This document shows positions 50,960 through 59,026 of a stretch of 64,000 nucleotides of DNA, piece after piece. Location of the stretch: NCBI GenBank assembly GCA_934511165.1, contig CAKSWA010000001.1, positions 79,906 through 143,905 on the forward strand, read 5' to 3'. The notes beneath the pieces are model-generated. The model made no database searches. It was not told the origin of the DNA and saw only the letters and a program-made list of their open reading frames with translations. Numbering within the stretch: the first letter of the stretch is position 1; each line of letters begins with the position of its first letter. The position numbers and the translations under genes are program-made. Source of the stretch: an uncultured Oscillospiraceae bacterium (GTDB taxonomy: Bacteria > Bacillota > Clostridia > Oscillospirales > Oscillospiraceae).

Positions 50960-51994
50960 TTATCGCAGCTCGTTTATGGCAGCAATAATTTCCGCTGTTG
51001 CGGGGTGCTCAGACTCCATCCAAGTATAGACAGGCTGAACCGCCTCAAAGAAGGGCGCAACATCCTCGACGATATAGTATTCTTTAAATGCGTTTGCCTT
51101 CAGATCTTCTTCAATCGCACTATTTTGTTTCCAAGAGGTACGAATGACCTCCGGCTCGTCTTCCATAATCACGTTATAGACAATTTCCTGAATTTCCGCA
51201 GGCAGTTTATCGAAAGCCGCTTTGCTGATAACACAAGTCTGCATGGAGGTAAAGAGAGGGATTTGCGTAAAGTAGGGCGCGACCTCCGGAGTCGATAGAT
51301 TTTTAAAAGCAACGGCATCATTCATCCAAGCATCAATGGTGTTATTGCCCAGCGCACTATATACTTCGTTATAGGCAATAACCACAGGGTTCGCGCCCAA
51401 AGCTTCAACCGTCTTTACCTGAACGGCCGTATCCATTACTCTCCATTTCAGGCCCTTGCAATCGTCAAGCGTCTTGATGCACGATTTATTCAGGTTGGGC
51501 TGCTTATAGCCAAGAATGCCCCAGTACCATACATAGAAACCGTATTCCTCAAGAGATTGGCTCATAGTTTTTGCTGCATCGGTTTTCAGAAAAGCTTCAC
51601 AGTGTTCAGGGCTCTCGAACAGAAAAGGAAGATCATTTACATAGAAATACTCTGAATAGTTCGCCATAACGGATGTTGCCATCTGTGCACCCTGAATCGT
51701 TCCGATCTGCATGCCCTCCAGGACTTCTGCTTCTTCACCAAGCGAGGATGAATAGTACAGTTCAACATCAATATAACCGTTGGTTTCTTTTTCGATGCGC
51801 TCCCACATTGCAGTAAAAGCTTTCATATAATCGGAGCTTTCAGCGTCAACGCAGCTGATTTTCCATACAACACTTTCCGCAGACGTGGTGTTTTCAGTAA
51901 GGCCGGGATCATTTGCGGGGGCAGCGGTGCTTCCGCACGCACAAAGAGCAATCAGCATGACAAACGTCAAAAGCAATGCAATCAGTTTTTTCAT
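50960..51994 (-). CDS. dctP: TRAP transporter substrate-binding protein (DctP), second operon
   Basis: A 344-residue binding lipoprotein: signal MKKLIALLLTFVMLIALCAC with lipidated Cys20. The DctP fold has YYSSSLGEEAEVLEGMQIGT and the conserved KGLKWRVMDTAVQVKTVEALGANPV, with the Arg that usually binds a carboxylate. It leads the operon from its own promoter at 52057-52085. AAAGGGA precedes the ATG. The ligand is unknown, but should carry a carboxylate given family rules. Confidence 0.93.
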   Translation of the reverse strand: MKKLIALLLTFVMLIALCACGSTAAPANDPGLTENTTSAESVVWKISCVDAESSDYMKAFTAMWERIEKETNGYIDVELYYSSSLGEEAEVLEGMQIGTIQGAQMATSVMANYSEYFYVNDLPFLFESPEHCEAFLKTDAAKTMSQSLEEYGFYVWYWGILGYKQPNLNKSCIKTLDDCKGLKWRVMDTAVQVKTVEALGANPVVIAYNEVYSALGNNTIDAWMNDAVAFKNLSTPEVAPYFTQIPLFTSMQTCVISKAAFDKLPAEIQEIVYNVIMEDEPEVIRTSWKQNSAIEEDLKANAFKEYYIVEDVAPFFEAVQPVYTWMESEHPATAEIIAAINELR

Positions 51995-52056
51995 TTTTTA
52001 ATCCCTTTCATTCTAAATTTTTTTCTGATTTTCGCGCATCTGTTCGAACTATTTTT

Positions 52057-52128
52057 AATTTACAAGCTCTCTTCGCAAAAGTCAACCCGCAGTATTAATT
52101 TTTGTTTGAATGCACCTCTATAAACAAA
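52057..52128 (-). promoter_or_regulatory. Promoter and upstream dyad of the second TRAP operon
   Basis: On the minus strand TTGACT, 17 bp, TAAATT. Upstream, TTTGTTT (52101-52107) and AAACAAA (52122-52128) form an inverted repeat placed where an activator would bind. Confidence 0.6.
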
Positions 52129-52155
52129 CTTTTTTATTTAATTTGTACAGAAAAA

Positions 52156-52177
52156 AACAGGGCTTTTCAGCCCTGTT
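52156..52177 (-). terminator. Terminator overlapping the end of the regulator gene
   Basis: AACAGGGC and GCCCTGTT form a stem followed by seven Ts on the minus strand; the stop codon of the regulator is in the loop. Confidence 0.85.
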
Positions 52178-52814
52178 CATGTGTCCCACTGCGGATAATT
52201 TCCAAATAGTTGTATAAAGTAAATTTTGATATACCGAGGATTTCGCAAATGCGGGGACCAGATTTTGATATAAGAAACATTCCTCTGTCGTCAAGAAACT
52301 TGATAAACGCGATTTTATCTTCTTTTGTCATGGTTGCCGGATGTTTTCCCACCGCAATAAAAGCTTCCTCAACGACTTCATTCATAACTTCCAGAACGTC
52401 CTGCGTATTGGTGGGGTGTGTATTATATCCGTTTACCTGTCGCAGATAGTTTTCATATTTGACCGAATCCGTTATATCTTGGTTGATGCAAATGCTACCG
52501 ACGACTTTCCCATCTTCATCTTTTATGCTGTAAGATGAGCCGCGAAGAATTGTCCCTTTTTCTGTATATATAATCTCATTGTATATGTCGCCGTCAATCA
52601 TCTCTCCTTTGACCGCCTGCATTCCATGCTTACTTGCACAATCGCCTATCTTTCGCCCCGTAACATGTCCGTTACGAATGTCCACAAGAGATTGCGGCGA
52701 ATTCACACCTGCGCTGAAATCATGCAGTACAACTTCGACATTTTCTCCAAAATGACGCGCAATAAGATCTAAAACGCCGGAGAGGAGTTTCGACTCTTCG
52801 GAGATTTTTTTCAT
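52167..52814 (-). CDS. YheO/DauR-type PAS plus helix-turn-helix regulator
   Basis: A 215-residue regulator. The N-terminal YheO-like PAS domain (about 5-125) includes EVVLHDFSAGVNSPQSLVDI and GRKIGDCASKHG; the C-terminal HTH (about 155-210) reads MTKEDKIAFIKFLDDRGMFL then ILGISKFTLYNYLE. This matches the YheO/DauR family, of which DauR controls D-arginine use in Pseudomonas. It is upstream of the second TRAP operon on the same strand, separated by its own terminator, so it is expressed separately and probably responds to the imported compound. AGGCAGGA precedes the ATG. Confidence 0.9.
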   Translation of the reverse strand: MKKISEESKLLSGVLDLIARHFGENVEVVLHDFSAGVNSPQSLVDIRNGHVTGRKIGDCASKHGMQAVKGEMIDGDIYNEIIYTEKGTILRGSSYSIKDEDGKVVGSICINQDITDSVKYENYLRQVNGYNTHPTNTQDVLEVMNEVVEEAFIAVGKHPATMTKEDKIAFIKFLDDRGMFLISKSGPRICEILGISKFTLYNYLEIIRSGTHEQG

Positions 52815-52913
52815 AATCCTGCCTCACATTTTTTATGAATTTTCTATATTGTACTGAAAAAACTTTTTATTTGCAATAGGGCAATGACAATCCATGATCA
52901 GAAATGGCCAAAT

Positions 52914-53000
52914 TCAGCCGCGATTTTGCCGCGATGCTCCCGGAAACGAGCGCAGCGCGCCAACGTCGCCATGGCGGGCTTCCTCAAGGAACGTATATAA
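52914..53000 (+). pseudogene. Scar of the hydrolase 3' end
   Basis: The stretch repeats the hydrolase at 45354-45980: AGCCGCGATTTTGCCGCG followed directly by ATGCTCCCGGAAACGAGCGC and the same ending, CTCAAG then TATATAA. A segment of about 66 bases present in the longer copy is missing, and a 4-base loss causes a frameshift. About 80 percent of bases match by eye in the last 77. It lies in the same orientation on the far side of the second TRAP operon. The surrounding 52815-53115 holds no other gene. Confidence 0.75.
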
Positions 53001-53005
53001 ACGAA

Positions 53006-53046
53006 AAGCCGAACGGCGTGACCTTTCCGTCCTCGCCGTTTGGCTT
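53006..53046 (+). terminator. Inverted repeat after the hydrolase scar
   Basis: AAGCCGAACGGCG and CGCCGTTTGGCTT (one wobble) followed by ATTTATATT, probably the old terminator of the hydrolase gene. Confidence 0.6.
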
Positions 53047-53099
53047 ATTTATATTATTTCTGAAACAGAAACGGACATTACCCAACAAAAGCGGCGTCG

Positions 53100-53138
53100 C
53101 TCTCAAAGGCTCCCTTTACACAAGGGAGCCTTTGAGAG
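53100..53138. repeat. 17-bp perfect palindrome at the end of the GNAT gene
   Basis: CTCTCAAAGGCTCCCTT and its exact complement with a 5-nt loop; the GNAT stop codon is inside. The GGCTCCCTT core echoes hairpins in the repeats at 5044 and 32183, so it may be a short member of the same family as well as a terminator. Confidence 0.65.
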
Positions 53139-53562
53139 GCAGTTCCATGACGATCTCGTCCCCGTCGCGGCCGGTCTCCGTGAAGCCGAAACTTTCGTAG
53201 AGCTTTCGCGCGGTCTCGTTTCCCTCGATATAGCAGAGAACGACTTTATCGTACCGGCCGTCCGCCTTCAGCTCATCCAAAATCGCCCGCACCGCCGCTC
53301 TGCCGTACCCGCGTCCCTGATGCCGCTCGTCGATGAACATCTGGCTCAGCTCGTAGCTTTGCAGCTCCGGCTCGTCATAATAAAGCCCCATGCCGACAGG
53401 GAGGCCGTCCGCGCAGATCAGAAACCCCCGGCTGCGCTGGGCGCGATAGGCATACGCCCGCGCCAGCAGCTTTGCCCTGTCGGAGACGAACGTCCTTTGC
53501 TCTTTGGAAACAGCCAGATCGAGACGCCAGTTTCCGGGATCGATATCCAAAAGCTGTATCAT
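53116..53562 (-). CDS. GNAT acetyltransferase (polyamine-type)
   Basis: A 148-residue GNAT enzyme that would acetylate a small amine with acetyl-CoA. The N-terminal IQLLDIDPGNWRLDLAVSKE and LARAYAYR recall diamine/spermidine acetyltransferases such as BltD; the acetyl-CoA loop is ERHQGRGYGRAAV, and ETARKLYESFGF ends the fold. It starts at the ATG at 53562, ten bases after the mannose-6-phosphate isomerase stop, so it shares that transcript. Longer frames upstream overlap the isomerase. Substrate is not certain. Confidence 0.87.
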   Translation of the reverse strand: MIQLLDIDPGNWRLDLAVSKEQRTFVSDRAKLLARAYAYRAQRSRGFLICADGLPVGMGLYYDEPELQSYELSQMFIDERHQGRGYGRAAVRAILDELKADGRYDKVVLCYIEGNETARKLYESFGFTETGRDGDEIVMELPLKGSLV

Positions 53563-53572
53563 TTTTCTTTTC

Positions 53573-54538
53573 TCACACGCCGGAGAGGACGAGGCTGCCA
53601 TCGCCCTCGACAGCGTATTCGCCGAGCGCGGCGGGCAGGAAATACGAGTCGCCCTGCCGGAACGGATAAGCCTTTCCACCGCAGAGGATGCTGCCCTCGC
53701 CGCGCACGCACATAAGGTGTGTGAAGCTCTCGCCGTTCGTGGAGAGCGAGACGCGCGTTTTCACCTCCGCGCGGCGGACGCGGAAATACTCGCACGTCAA
53801 AACCTCCTGCACGCCGTCCGGCGGGCAGGGCGGAAGCGTATCCGCCGCGCCCGGCATGGGCGCGTAGTTCATCACCTCGGCGGCGCGTTCCAGATGGAGC
53901 TGCCGCGGCTTGCCGTCCACGCCGAGGCGGTTGTAGTCGTAAACGCGGAACGTCGTATCCGAATTTTGCTGAATCTCCGCCACGAGAATGCCCGCGCCAA
54001 TGGCGTGCACCGTGCCGGGGCACACGAAAAACACATCGCCGGGATGCACCGCCACGCGGTTGAGCACCTCGCAGATCGTGCCGTCCGAGGCGCGCCGCAG
54101 CAGCTCGTCCGGCGTTACGGCGCGCGAAAAGCCGAGAAAGAGCGTGCTCTCCGGCTCGCAATCGATGACATACCACATTTCCGTTTTGCCCTGCTCGCCT
54201 TTTTCGCGGCAGGCAGTCTCGTCCGACGGATGCACCTGAACGGAAAGGTCGCGCCGCGCGTCTATCAGTTTGATGAGCAGCGGAAATGGCTCCATGCCGC
54301 AGCGCGTGCCCGCCATGCCGCAGGGATCGGCGTGCAGAGCGTCCGCCAGGCTCTCTCCCCGGTGAGCGCCGGAATCAATATAGGTCTGCCCGTCGGCGCG
54401 CACAGAGAGCTCCCAGCTCTCGGCGATGATGCCGTCGCCGGTCTTATGATATTCCCCGCGCAGGCGCGTGCCGCCCCAGAGATAGCTCCGAAGGCACGGC
54501 TTGAGCCGCAGCGGTTCATACGTTTTCTTTTCTTCCAT
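53573..54538 (-). CDS. manA: Mannose-6-phosphate isomerase, class I
   Basis: Interconverts mannose-6-phosphate and fructose-6-phosphate. The 321-residue protein is of the short bacterial type I class. The zinc ligands are visible in SVQVHPSDE (Gln and His at about 101), GKTEMWYVI (Glu) and PGTVHAIGAGI (His), and the C-terminal cupin half follows. GGGAGG lies upstream of the ATG. It forms a two-gene unit with the GNAT enzyme, and lies next to envelope-sugar genes, which need GDP-mannose precursors in many bacteria. Confidence 0.93.
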   Translation of the reverse strand: MEEKKTYEPLRLKPCLRSYLWGGTRLRGEYHKTGDGIIAESWELSVRADGQTYIDSGAHRGESLADALHADPCGMAGTRCGMEPFPLLIKLIDARRDLSVQVHPSDETACREKGEQGKTEMWYVIDCEPESTLFLGFSRAVTPDELLRRASDGTICEVLNRVAVHPGDVFFVCPGTVHAIGAGILVAEIQQNSDTTFRVYDYNRLGVDGKPRQLHLERAAEVMNYAPMPGAADTLPPCPPDGVQEVLTCEYFRVRRAEVKTRVSLSTNGESFTHLMCVRGEGSILCGGKAYPFRQGDSYFLPAALGEYAVEGDGSLVLSGV

Positions 54539-54615
54539 GATCGACAGCCTCCCCGATCGTTTTCATTTTTTAAGAATACCCCGTTTCCCGCGCGCTGGCA
54601 AGATACGAATGGGGC

Positions 54616-54644
54616 TGGATTATTAAAAAAAAGTATTGTATAAT
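54616..54644 (+). promoter_or_regulatory. Promoter upstream of the envelope gene run
   Basis: TGGATT, 17 bp and TATAAT, about 40 bp before the gene at 54683. The -35 is weak. Confidence 0.55.
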
Positions 54645-54682
54645 AGGAATATCGCGGCGGAGGCCGCAGGGAGAAATCATAT

Positions 54683-55408
54683 ATGAAACATTTTCTCCGG
54701 CGCACCGCCGGTGCGCTGCTTGTGTTTTTTGTTATCGCCGCCTTCGCTGCGCCCAGCGCGCTCGGAGCGCTTTCCCGCCCGGCGGTAGAGAAGGATCCCT
54801 CGCCGGAGGCGGTGAACGAATGGGAAAGCGCCGTTTTCATCGCGCGCGCCGGCGGTGCGGCGCTCTTCGCGTGGCGCATTGTGAGCCCCGACGGGACAAC
54901 GCTTTATGATGCCGCCGCGGCGCCGGAGTATTTTCCGGGGCTTCGCGTGCAGGGTGCGGATACCGATACGCTCACGCTGCTCGACATTCCCTCCGCGCTG
55001 AACAGCTGGCAGGTCGAGTGTCTGTTTGCCGACGCCGTCGGAGAGAAGGCGCTCTCCGGCCGTGCCTCGCTCATCGTCTACCCCGTCGGCCCGACCGCGG
55101 TGCCGGATCCGACGTCCACGCCGGACATATCCCCCACACCGGAGCCGACGCCCACGCCGGACATATCCCCCACACCGGAGGTCACTCCCACCCCCTCACC
55201 GGAGCCGACCGGCGTCCCGGAGGCTGCGCCCTCGCCCGTGCCGGAAACGCCCGAACCGACGGCGGCTCCCGCGCCCGCCGCGGCCGCGCCGCTCTCGCGC
55301 CGCGCGGTGCTCGGCGTATTTGCCGGTCTCGTCGCGCTCGCGCTCATTCTCGGCGCGCTCTCTCTGAAAATCCGCGGCGGGGCACACAGTGCGCACCGGC
55401 GCAGATAA
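54683..55408 (+). CDS. Thr/Pro-rich cell-surface membrane protein
   Basis: A 241-residue protein with a signal peptide (about 1-30), a globular extracytoplasmic domain of about 110 residues with immunoglobulin-like beta pattern (FAWRIVSPDGTTLYDA, then LRVQGADTDTLTLLDI), a Thr/Pro/Asp/Glu repeat linker (about 140-205) that probably spans the wall, and a C-terminal membrane helix (about 210-232) with a basic tail. This is the layout of an anchored surface protein without a sortase LPXTG. I recognise no family. AGGGAGAAA precedes the ATG. Confidence 0.78.
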   Translation: MKHFLRRTAGALLVFFVIAAFAAPSALGALSRPAVEKDPSPEAVNEWESAVFIARAGGAALFAWRIVSPDGTTLYDAAAAPEYFPGLRVQGADTDTLTLLDIPSALNSWQVECLFADAVGEKALSGRASLIVYPVGPTAVPDPTSTPDISPTPEPTPTPDISPTPEVTPTPSPEPTGVPEAAPSPVPETPEPTAAPAPAAAAPLSRRAVLGVFAGLVALALILGALSLKIRGGAHSAHRRR

Positions 55409-55463
55409 ACCGCGATTGATTTATTTTGTTATATTTTTCATATCTTGAAAGGAGCATACTCTC

Positions 55464-56789
55464 ATGGGTCTTCTCAGAACTGGCATCGGCACCGTTACCG
55501 GCGTTCTTTCCGATCAATGGAAGGAATATTTCTACTGCGACGCGCTTGGCGCGGACGTGCTGGCCGTTAAGGGCCGCAAGCGCGTTTCCGGCGGGTCCAA
55601 CAATGGTCTCGACAACATCATCTCCAACGGCTCCGTCATCGCCGTGGCGGACGGGCAGTGCATGATGATTGTGGAGCAGGGCAAGGTTGTGGATGTCTGC
55701 GCCGAGCCGGGCGAGTATGTCTACGACATCTCCACCGAGCCCTCGCTCTTCGCGGGCGAAAGTCTCGCCTCGAACATCAAGCAGGTGTTCCAAACGATCG
55801 GCAAGCGCTTCACCTTCGGCGGCGTCGCCCCCAAGGATCAGCGCGTATACTACTTCAACACCAAGGAGCTCGTCGGCAACAAGTACGGCACACCCTCCCC
55901 GGTGCCGTTCCGCGTTGTGGACGAGGCTGCCGGTATCGATCTCGACATCGCCATCCGCTGCTTCGGTGAATACAGCTACCGCATCACGAACCCGCTGCTG
56001 TTCTATACGAACCTCTGCGGCAACGTGGAAGCGGCCTACACCCGCGACAAGATTGACAGCCAGCTCAAAGCCGAGCTTCTGACCGCTCTTCAGCCCGCGT
56101 TCGCGAAAATTTCCGACATGGGCATCCGCTACAGCGCTCTGCCCGGCCATACGATGGAGATCGCGCAGGCGCTCAACGATGTTCTCTCCGCCAAATGGCG
56201 CGATCTGCGCGGCATCGAGATCGTCTCCTTCGGCGTTTCCAGCGTGAAGGCGAGCGAAGAAGACGAGCAGATGATCAAGCAGATGCAGCAGGCCAAGGCG
56301 TACATGAACCCCGGCATGGCCGCGGCGAATCTCGCCCGCGCGCAGGCGAACGCCATGCAGGACGCCGCGAAGAACCAGGGCGGCGCGGCAATGGCTTTCA
56401 TGGGCATGAACATGGCGCAGAACGCGGGCGGCTTCAACGCGCAGAATCTCTACCAGATGGGCGCGCAGCAACAGCAGCAGGCCGCACCGACCCCGGCGGC
56501 CCCGGCAGGCGGCTGGAAATGCCCGCAGTGCGGCACCGTGTCCACCGGCAAGTTCTGCTCTTCCTGCGGCACCAAGAAGCCCGAACCCACCGCCGCGAAC
56601 ACCTGGACGTGCTTCTGCGGCGCGGTGAACAAGGGCAAATTCTGCGCCGAATGCGGCGCGAAGAAGCCCGCCGGCATCCCGCAGTACAAGTGCGACAAAT
56701 GCGGCTGGGAGCCCGCCGATCCGGTGCACCCGCCGAAGTTCTGCCCCGAGTGCGGCGACCCCTTTGACGACGGGGACATCGTGGGCTGA
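55464..56789 (+). CDS. SPFH-domain protein with C-terminal zinc ribbons (YdjI-like)
   Basis: A 441-residue cytoplasmic protein. Residues 30-270 form an SPFH/band-7-type domain related to YdjI and phage-virion-core-like proteins (SVIAVADGQCMMIVEQGK, then FRVVDEAAGIDLDIAIRCFG). A Met/Ala/Gln-rich helical linker follows. The end has three zinc ribbons with CPQC..CSSC, CFC..CAEC and CDKC..CPEC pairs (about 352-436). In Bacillus YdjI works with the phage-shock PspA system at stressed membranes; that role here is inferred. AAAGGAG precedes the ATG. Confidence 0.85.
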   Translation: MGLLRTGIGTVTGVLSDQWKEYFYCDALGADVLAVKGRKRVSGGSNNGLDNIISNGSVIAVADGQCMMIVEQGKVVDVCAEPGEYVYDISTEPSLFAGESLASNIKQVFQTIGKRFTFGGVAPKDQRVYYFNTKELVGNKYGTPSPVPFRVVDEAAGIDLDIAIRCFGEYSYRITNPLLFYTNLCGNVEAAYTRDKIDSQLKAELLTALQPAFAKISDMGIRYSALPGHTMEIAQALNDVLSAKWRDLRGIEIVSFGVSSVKASEEDEQMIKQMQQAKAYMNPGMAAANLARAQANAMQDAAKNQGGAAMAFMGMNMAQNAGGFNAQNLYQMGAQQQQQAAPTPAAPAGGWKCPQCGTVSTGKFCSSCGTKKPEPTAANTWTCFCGAVNKGKFCAECGAKKPAGIPQYKCDKCGWEPADPVHPPKFCPECGDPFDDGDIVG

Positions 56790-56801
56790 TCCCGCCTGCG
56801 C

Positions 56802-57527
56802 ATGAAAAAGCTTTTACCCATTGTACTTATGACCGCCGCGCTGCTCGCGCTCTGCGCCTGCGGCGCGGCGGTCCCCGCCGTTTTGGCGGAGGATACACGG
56901 CCCGTCGAAACCGCCGCCGTGCCGACGGACGCGCCGACGCCGGAACCGACGGACGCGCCGACGCCGGAACCGACGGACGCGCCCACCCCCGCGCCGCCCG
57001 AAACGCCGGAGCCCACCGAGGAGCCGACGCCGGAGCCGAGCCTTGCGGGCGAAACGCCGTCCTCGTGGGAGGATTTGCAGCGCACGCTCTATGAAACAGA
57101 CTCTTTCTGCGCGGCGCTCTATCTCGGGCGCAGCAGTGCGTCCCTTTCGGATGCGCTGCCGGGGCTTTTATCGCAGCATGGGCTGGACGGCATTGCGTAT
57201 CTTACGGACATTGCCATATCCAACTGCGTGGAGCAGCCCGGCGACGAGGTATTTATCCTCATCCCCCGCGGCGACAAGACCCTGTCGCTTTATAATTACG
57301 TTCTCGAAACACGCGGCAGCTACGACGCCTACCCCGGCGCGCTGCTCTATTCCGCCGGTGCGCACGGTGCCGTCGCGGTGCGGTGCAACGAAAGCGACGT
57401 GCGCCCCAACGTTCTTGCGGTGTTCTCCGGTCTGGACGGCGAACAGAGCTTCTCCCCGCGCATCACGCTTGCCGATGACACTCTGCTCCCCGCGCCGGGC
57501 GTATATGTGCTCGTCTCAGCGTTTTGA
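56802..57527 (+). CDS. Lipoprotein with Thr/Pro repeat linker and unknown domain
   Basis: A 241-residue lipoprotein: signal MKKLLPIVLMTAALLALCAC, then exact DAPTPEPT repeats (about residues 43-70) and further Pro/Glu linker to about 85, and a C-terminal domain of about 150 residues (YLGRSSASLSDALPGLLSQH through GVYVLVSAF) that I do not recognise. The repeats come from a tandem DNA duplication (around 56936-56970). It ends just before the O-acyltransferase gene and could be the receiver or helper of the acyl-transfer pair. No clear ribosome site is visible; the 12-bp gap suggests coupling. Confidence 0.75.
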   Translation: MKKLLPIVLMTAALLALCACGAAVPAVLAEDTRPVETAAVPTDAPTPEPTDAPTPEPTDAPTPAPPETPEPTEEPTPEPSLAGETPSSWEDLQRTLYETDSFCAALYLGRSSASLSDALPGLLSQHGLDGIAYLTDIAISNCVEQPGDEVFILIPRGDKTLSLYNYVLETRGSYDAYPGALLYSAGAHGAVAVRCNESDVRPNVLAVFSGLDGEQSFSPRITLADDTLLPAPGVYVLVSAF

Positions 57528-57569
57528 GCATCTATCCGATCCTACAGAAAGATACAGGGCGAAACGCCG

Positions 57570-59012
57570 ATGCAATTCAATTCCTTTTCGTACATACTTC
57601 TTTTCCTTCCGCTGACGGCGGCGGCGTATCATCTCGCCAACCGCTGGAAGCTATGCGCCGGGAAGCTTGTGCTCATTCTCGCAGGCACCGTCTTTTACGC
57701 GCTCGGCGGATGGAAGAGCTCCGTTGTGCTCGCAACAAGTCTCGCGGTCAACTTTGTCTTTGCCAAAACGATGGAAAAGACCGAGGCAGCGAAGCAGGTG
57801 CTTCTCGCCGTGCCGGTTGTTCTCAATGCCGCGCTGCTTTTCGGTTTCAAATATACCGGTTTCGTGCTCTCGAACCTGAATGCGCTCGGCGCGTCGCTCG
57901 CGCTGCCGGAAGTCGTTCTCCCGCTCGGCATCAGTTTTTTCACGTTCCAGCAGATTGCATACCTTGTCGCAGTATATAAAAAGGAGCTGCCCCGCGCTGA
58001 TGCGCTCGACTATCTCGTCTATATTCTTTTCTTCCCGAAGCTGATTATGGGGCCTCTTATGGATCCCGTCGATTTCATCACACAGCTCAACGACACTTCG
58101 CTCAGACGCCCTTCCGCCGAAAACATTGCCGCTGGCGTCAAGCTTTTCAGCTTCGGCCTTTTCAAGAAGCTCCTGCTCGCCGATACGTTTGCCAAGGCCG
58201 TCGCCTGGGGCTTTGCCAACACGGAGACCGCCACCGCGGCGGACTGGCTGCTTGTCATGCTCTTTTACACGTTTGAAATCTATTTTGATTTCAGCGGCTA
58301 TACCGACATGGCAACGGGTTCTTCCCTCCTTTTGAACATCACGCTTCCGATCAACTTTGATTCGCCGTACCGGGCGCTCTCCATCCGCGATTTCTGGAAG
58401 CGCTGGCATATTTCGCTCACAAAATTCTTCACCCGCTATATCTACATCCCACTCGGCGGCAGTCGAAAGGGACTGTGCCGCACGATTGCCAACACAATGC
58501 TTGTCTTTCTTGTAAGCGGACTATGGCACGGCGCAAACTGGACGTTTATCCTCTGGGGTTTGCTCCACGGCGTTTTCATGGTGCTCGACCGCCTGCTCGA
58601 AAAGAAAGAAGAGAGCGTTTTCACTCCAGTGCGGTGGGTTTTTACGTTCGCAGTCATCAACATTCTCTGGCTTCTCTTCCGCGCTGAATCCGTCTCCCAG
58701 TGGTTCGCTATTCTGCGCACCGTGTTCCGGCTGGAAAACACCGTTATAAGCCCCGATCTGCTCGCCGTGTTCCGGCTTTCCGAATTGGAGTTTCTTTCCA
58801 ATTTCCGCCTGTTTCGCGGCCTCTCGTCGCTCCCCGGCCTGTGGACGGCGCTTTTTCTGGCCGCTTCCTTCGGCTTTTCTCTGACGGCGCGCAACAACTA
58901 TAAAGCCATGCACCGTCTCTCCGGTGCGTCCATGGTGTGTGCCGCGCTGGCGTTCCTCTGGAGCTTCGTCTCGCTGAGCGCGCCATCGGTATTCCTCTAT
59001 TTTAATTTTTAA
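57570..59012 (+). CDS. MBOAT-family O-acyltransferase (AlgI/DltB-like)
   Basis: A 480-residue multi-pass membrane enzyme that moves acyl groups across or onto extracellular polymers. The MBOAT core is unmistakable: a conserved LPLGISFFTFQQIAYLVAVY, then FPKLIMGPL, SIRDFWKRWHISL, and the catalytic His in SGLWHGANWTFILWG at His320. Together with the SGNH protein downstream it forms the two-part O-acylation pairing seen in alginate, teichoic acid and peptidoglycan modification. The acceptor cannot be told from sequence. The gap of 14 bp to the next gene supports co-expression. Confidence 0.92.
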   Translation: MQFNSFSYILLFLPLTAAAYHLANRWKLCAGKLVLILAGTVFYALGGWKSSVVLATSLAVNFVFAKTMEKTEAAKQVLLAVPVVLNAALLFGFKYTGFVLSNLNALGASLALPEVVLPLGISFFTFQQIAYLVAVYKKELPRADALDYLVYILFFPKLIMGPLMDPVDFITQLNDTSLRRPSAENIAAGVKLFSFGLFKKLLLADTFAKAVAWGFANTETATAADWLLVMLFYTFEIYFDFSGYTDMATGSSLLLNITLPINFDSPYRALSIRDFWKRWHISLTKFFTRYIYIPLGGSRKGLCRTIANTMLVFLVSGLWHGANWTFILWGLLHGVFMVLDRLLEKKEESVFTPVRWVFTFAVINILWLLFRAESVSQWFAILRTVFRLENTVISPDLLAVFRLSELEFLSNFRLFRGLSSLPGLWTALFLAASFGFSLTARNNYKAMHRLSGASMVCAALAFLWSFVSLSAPSVFLYFNF

Positions 59013-59026
59013 CGGTGATCCTTCCT

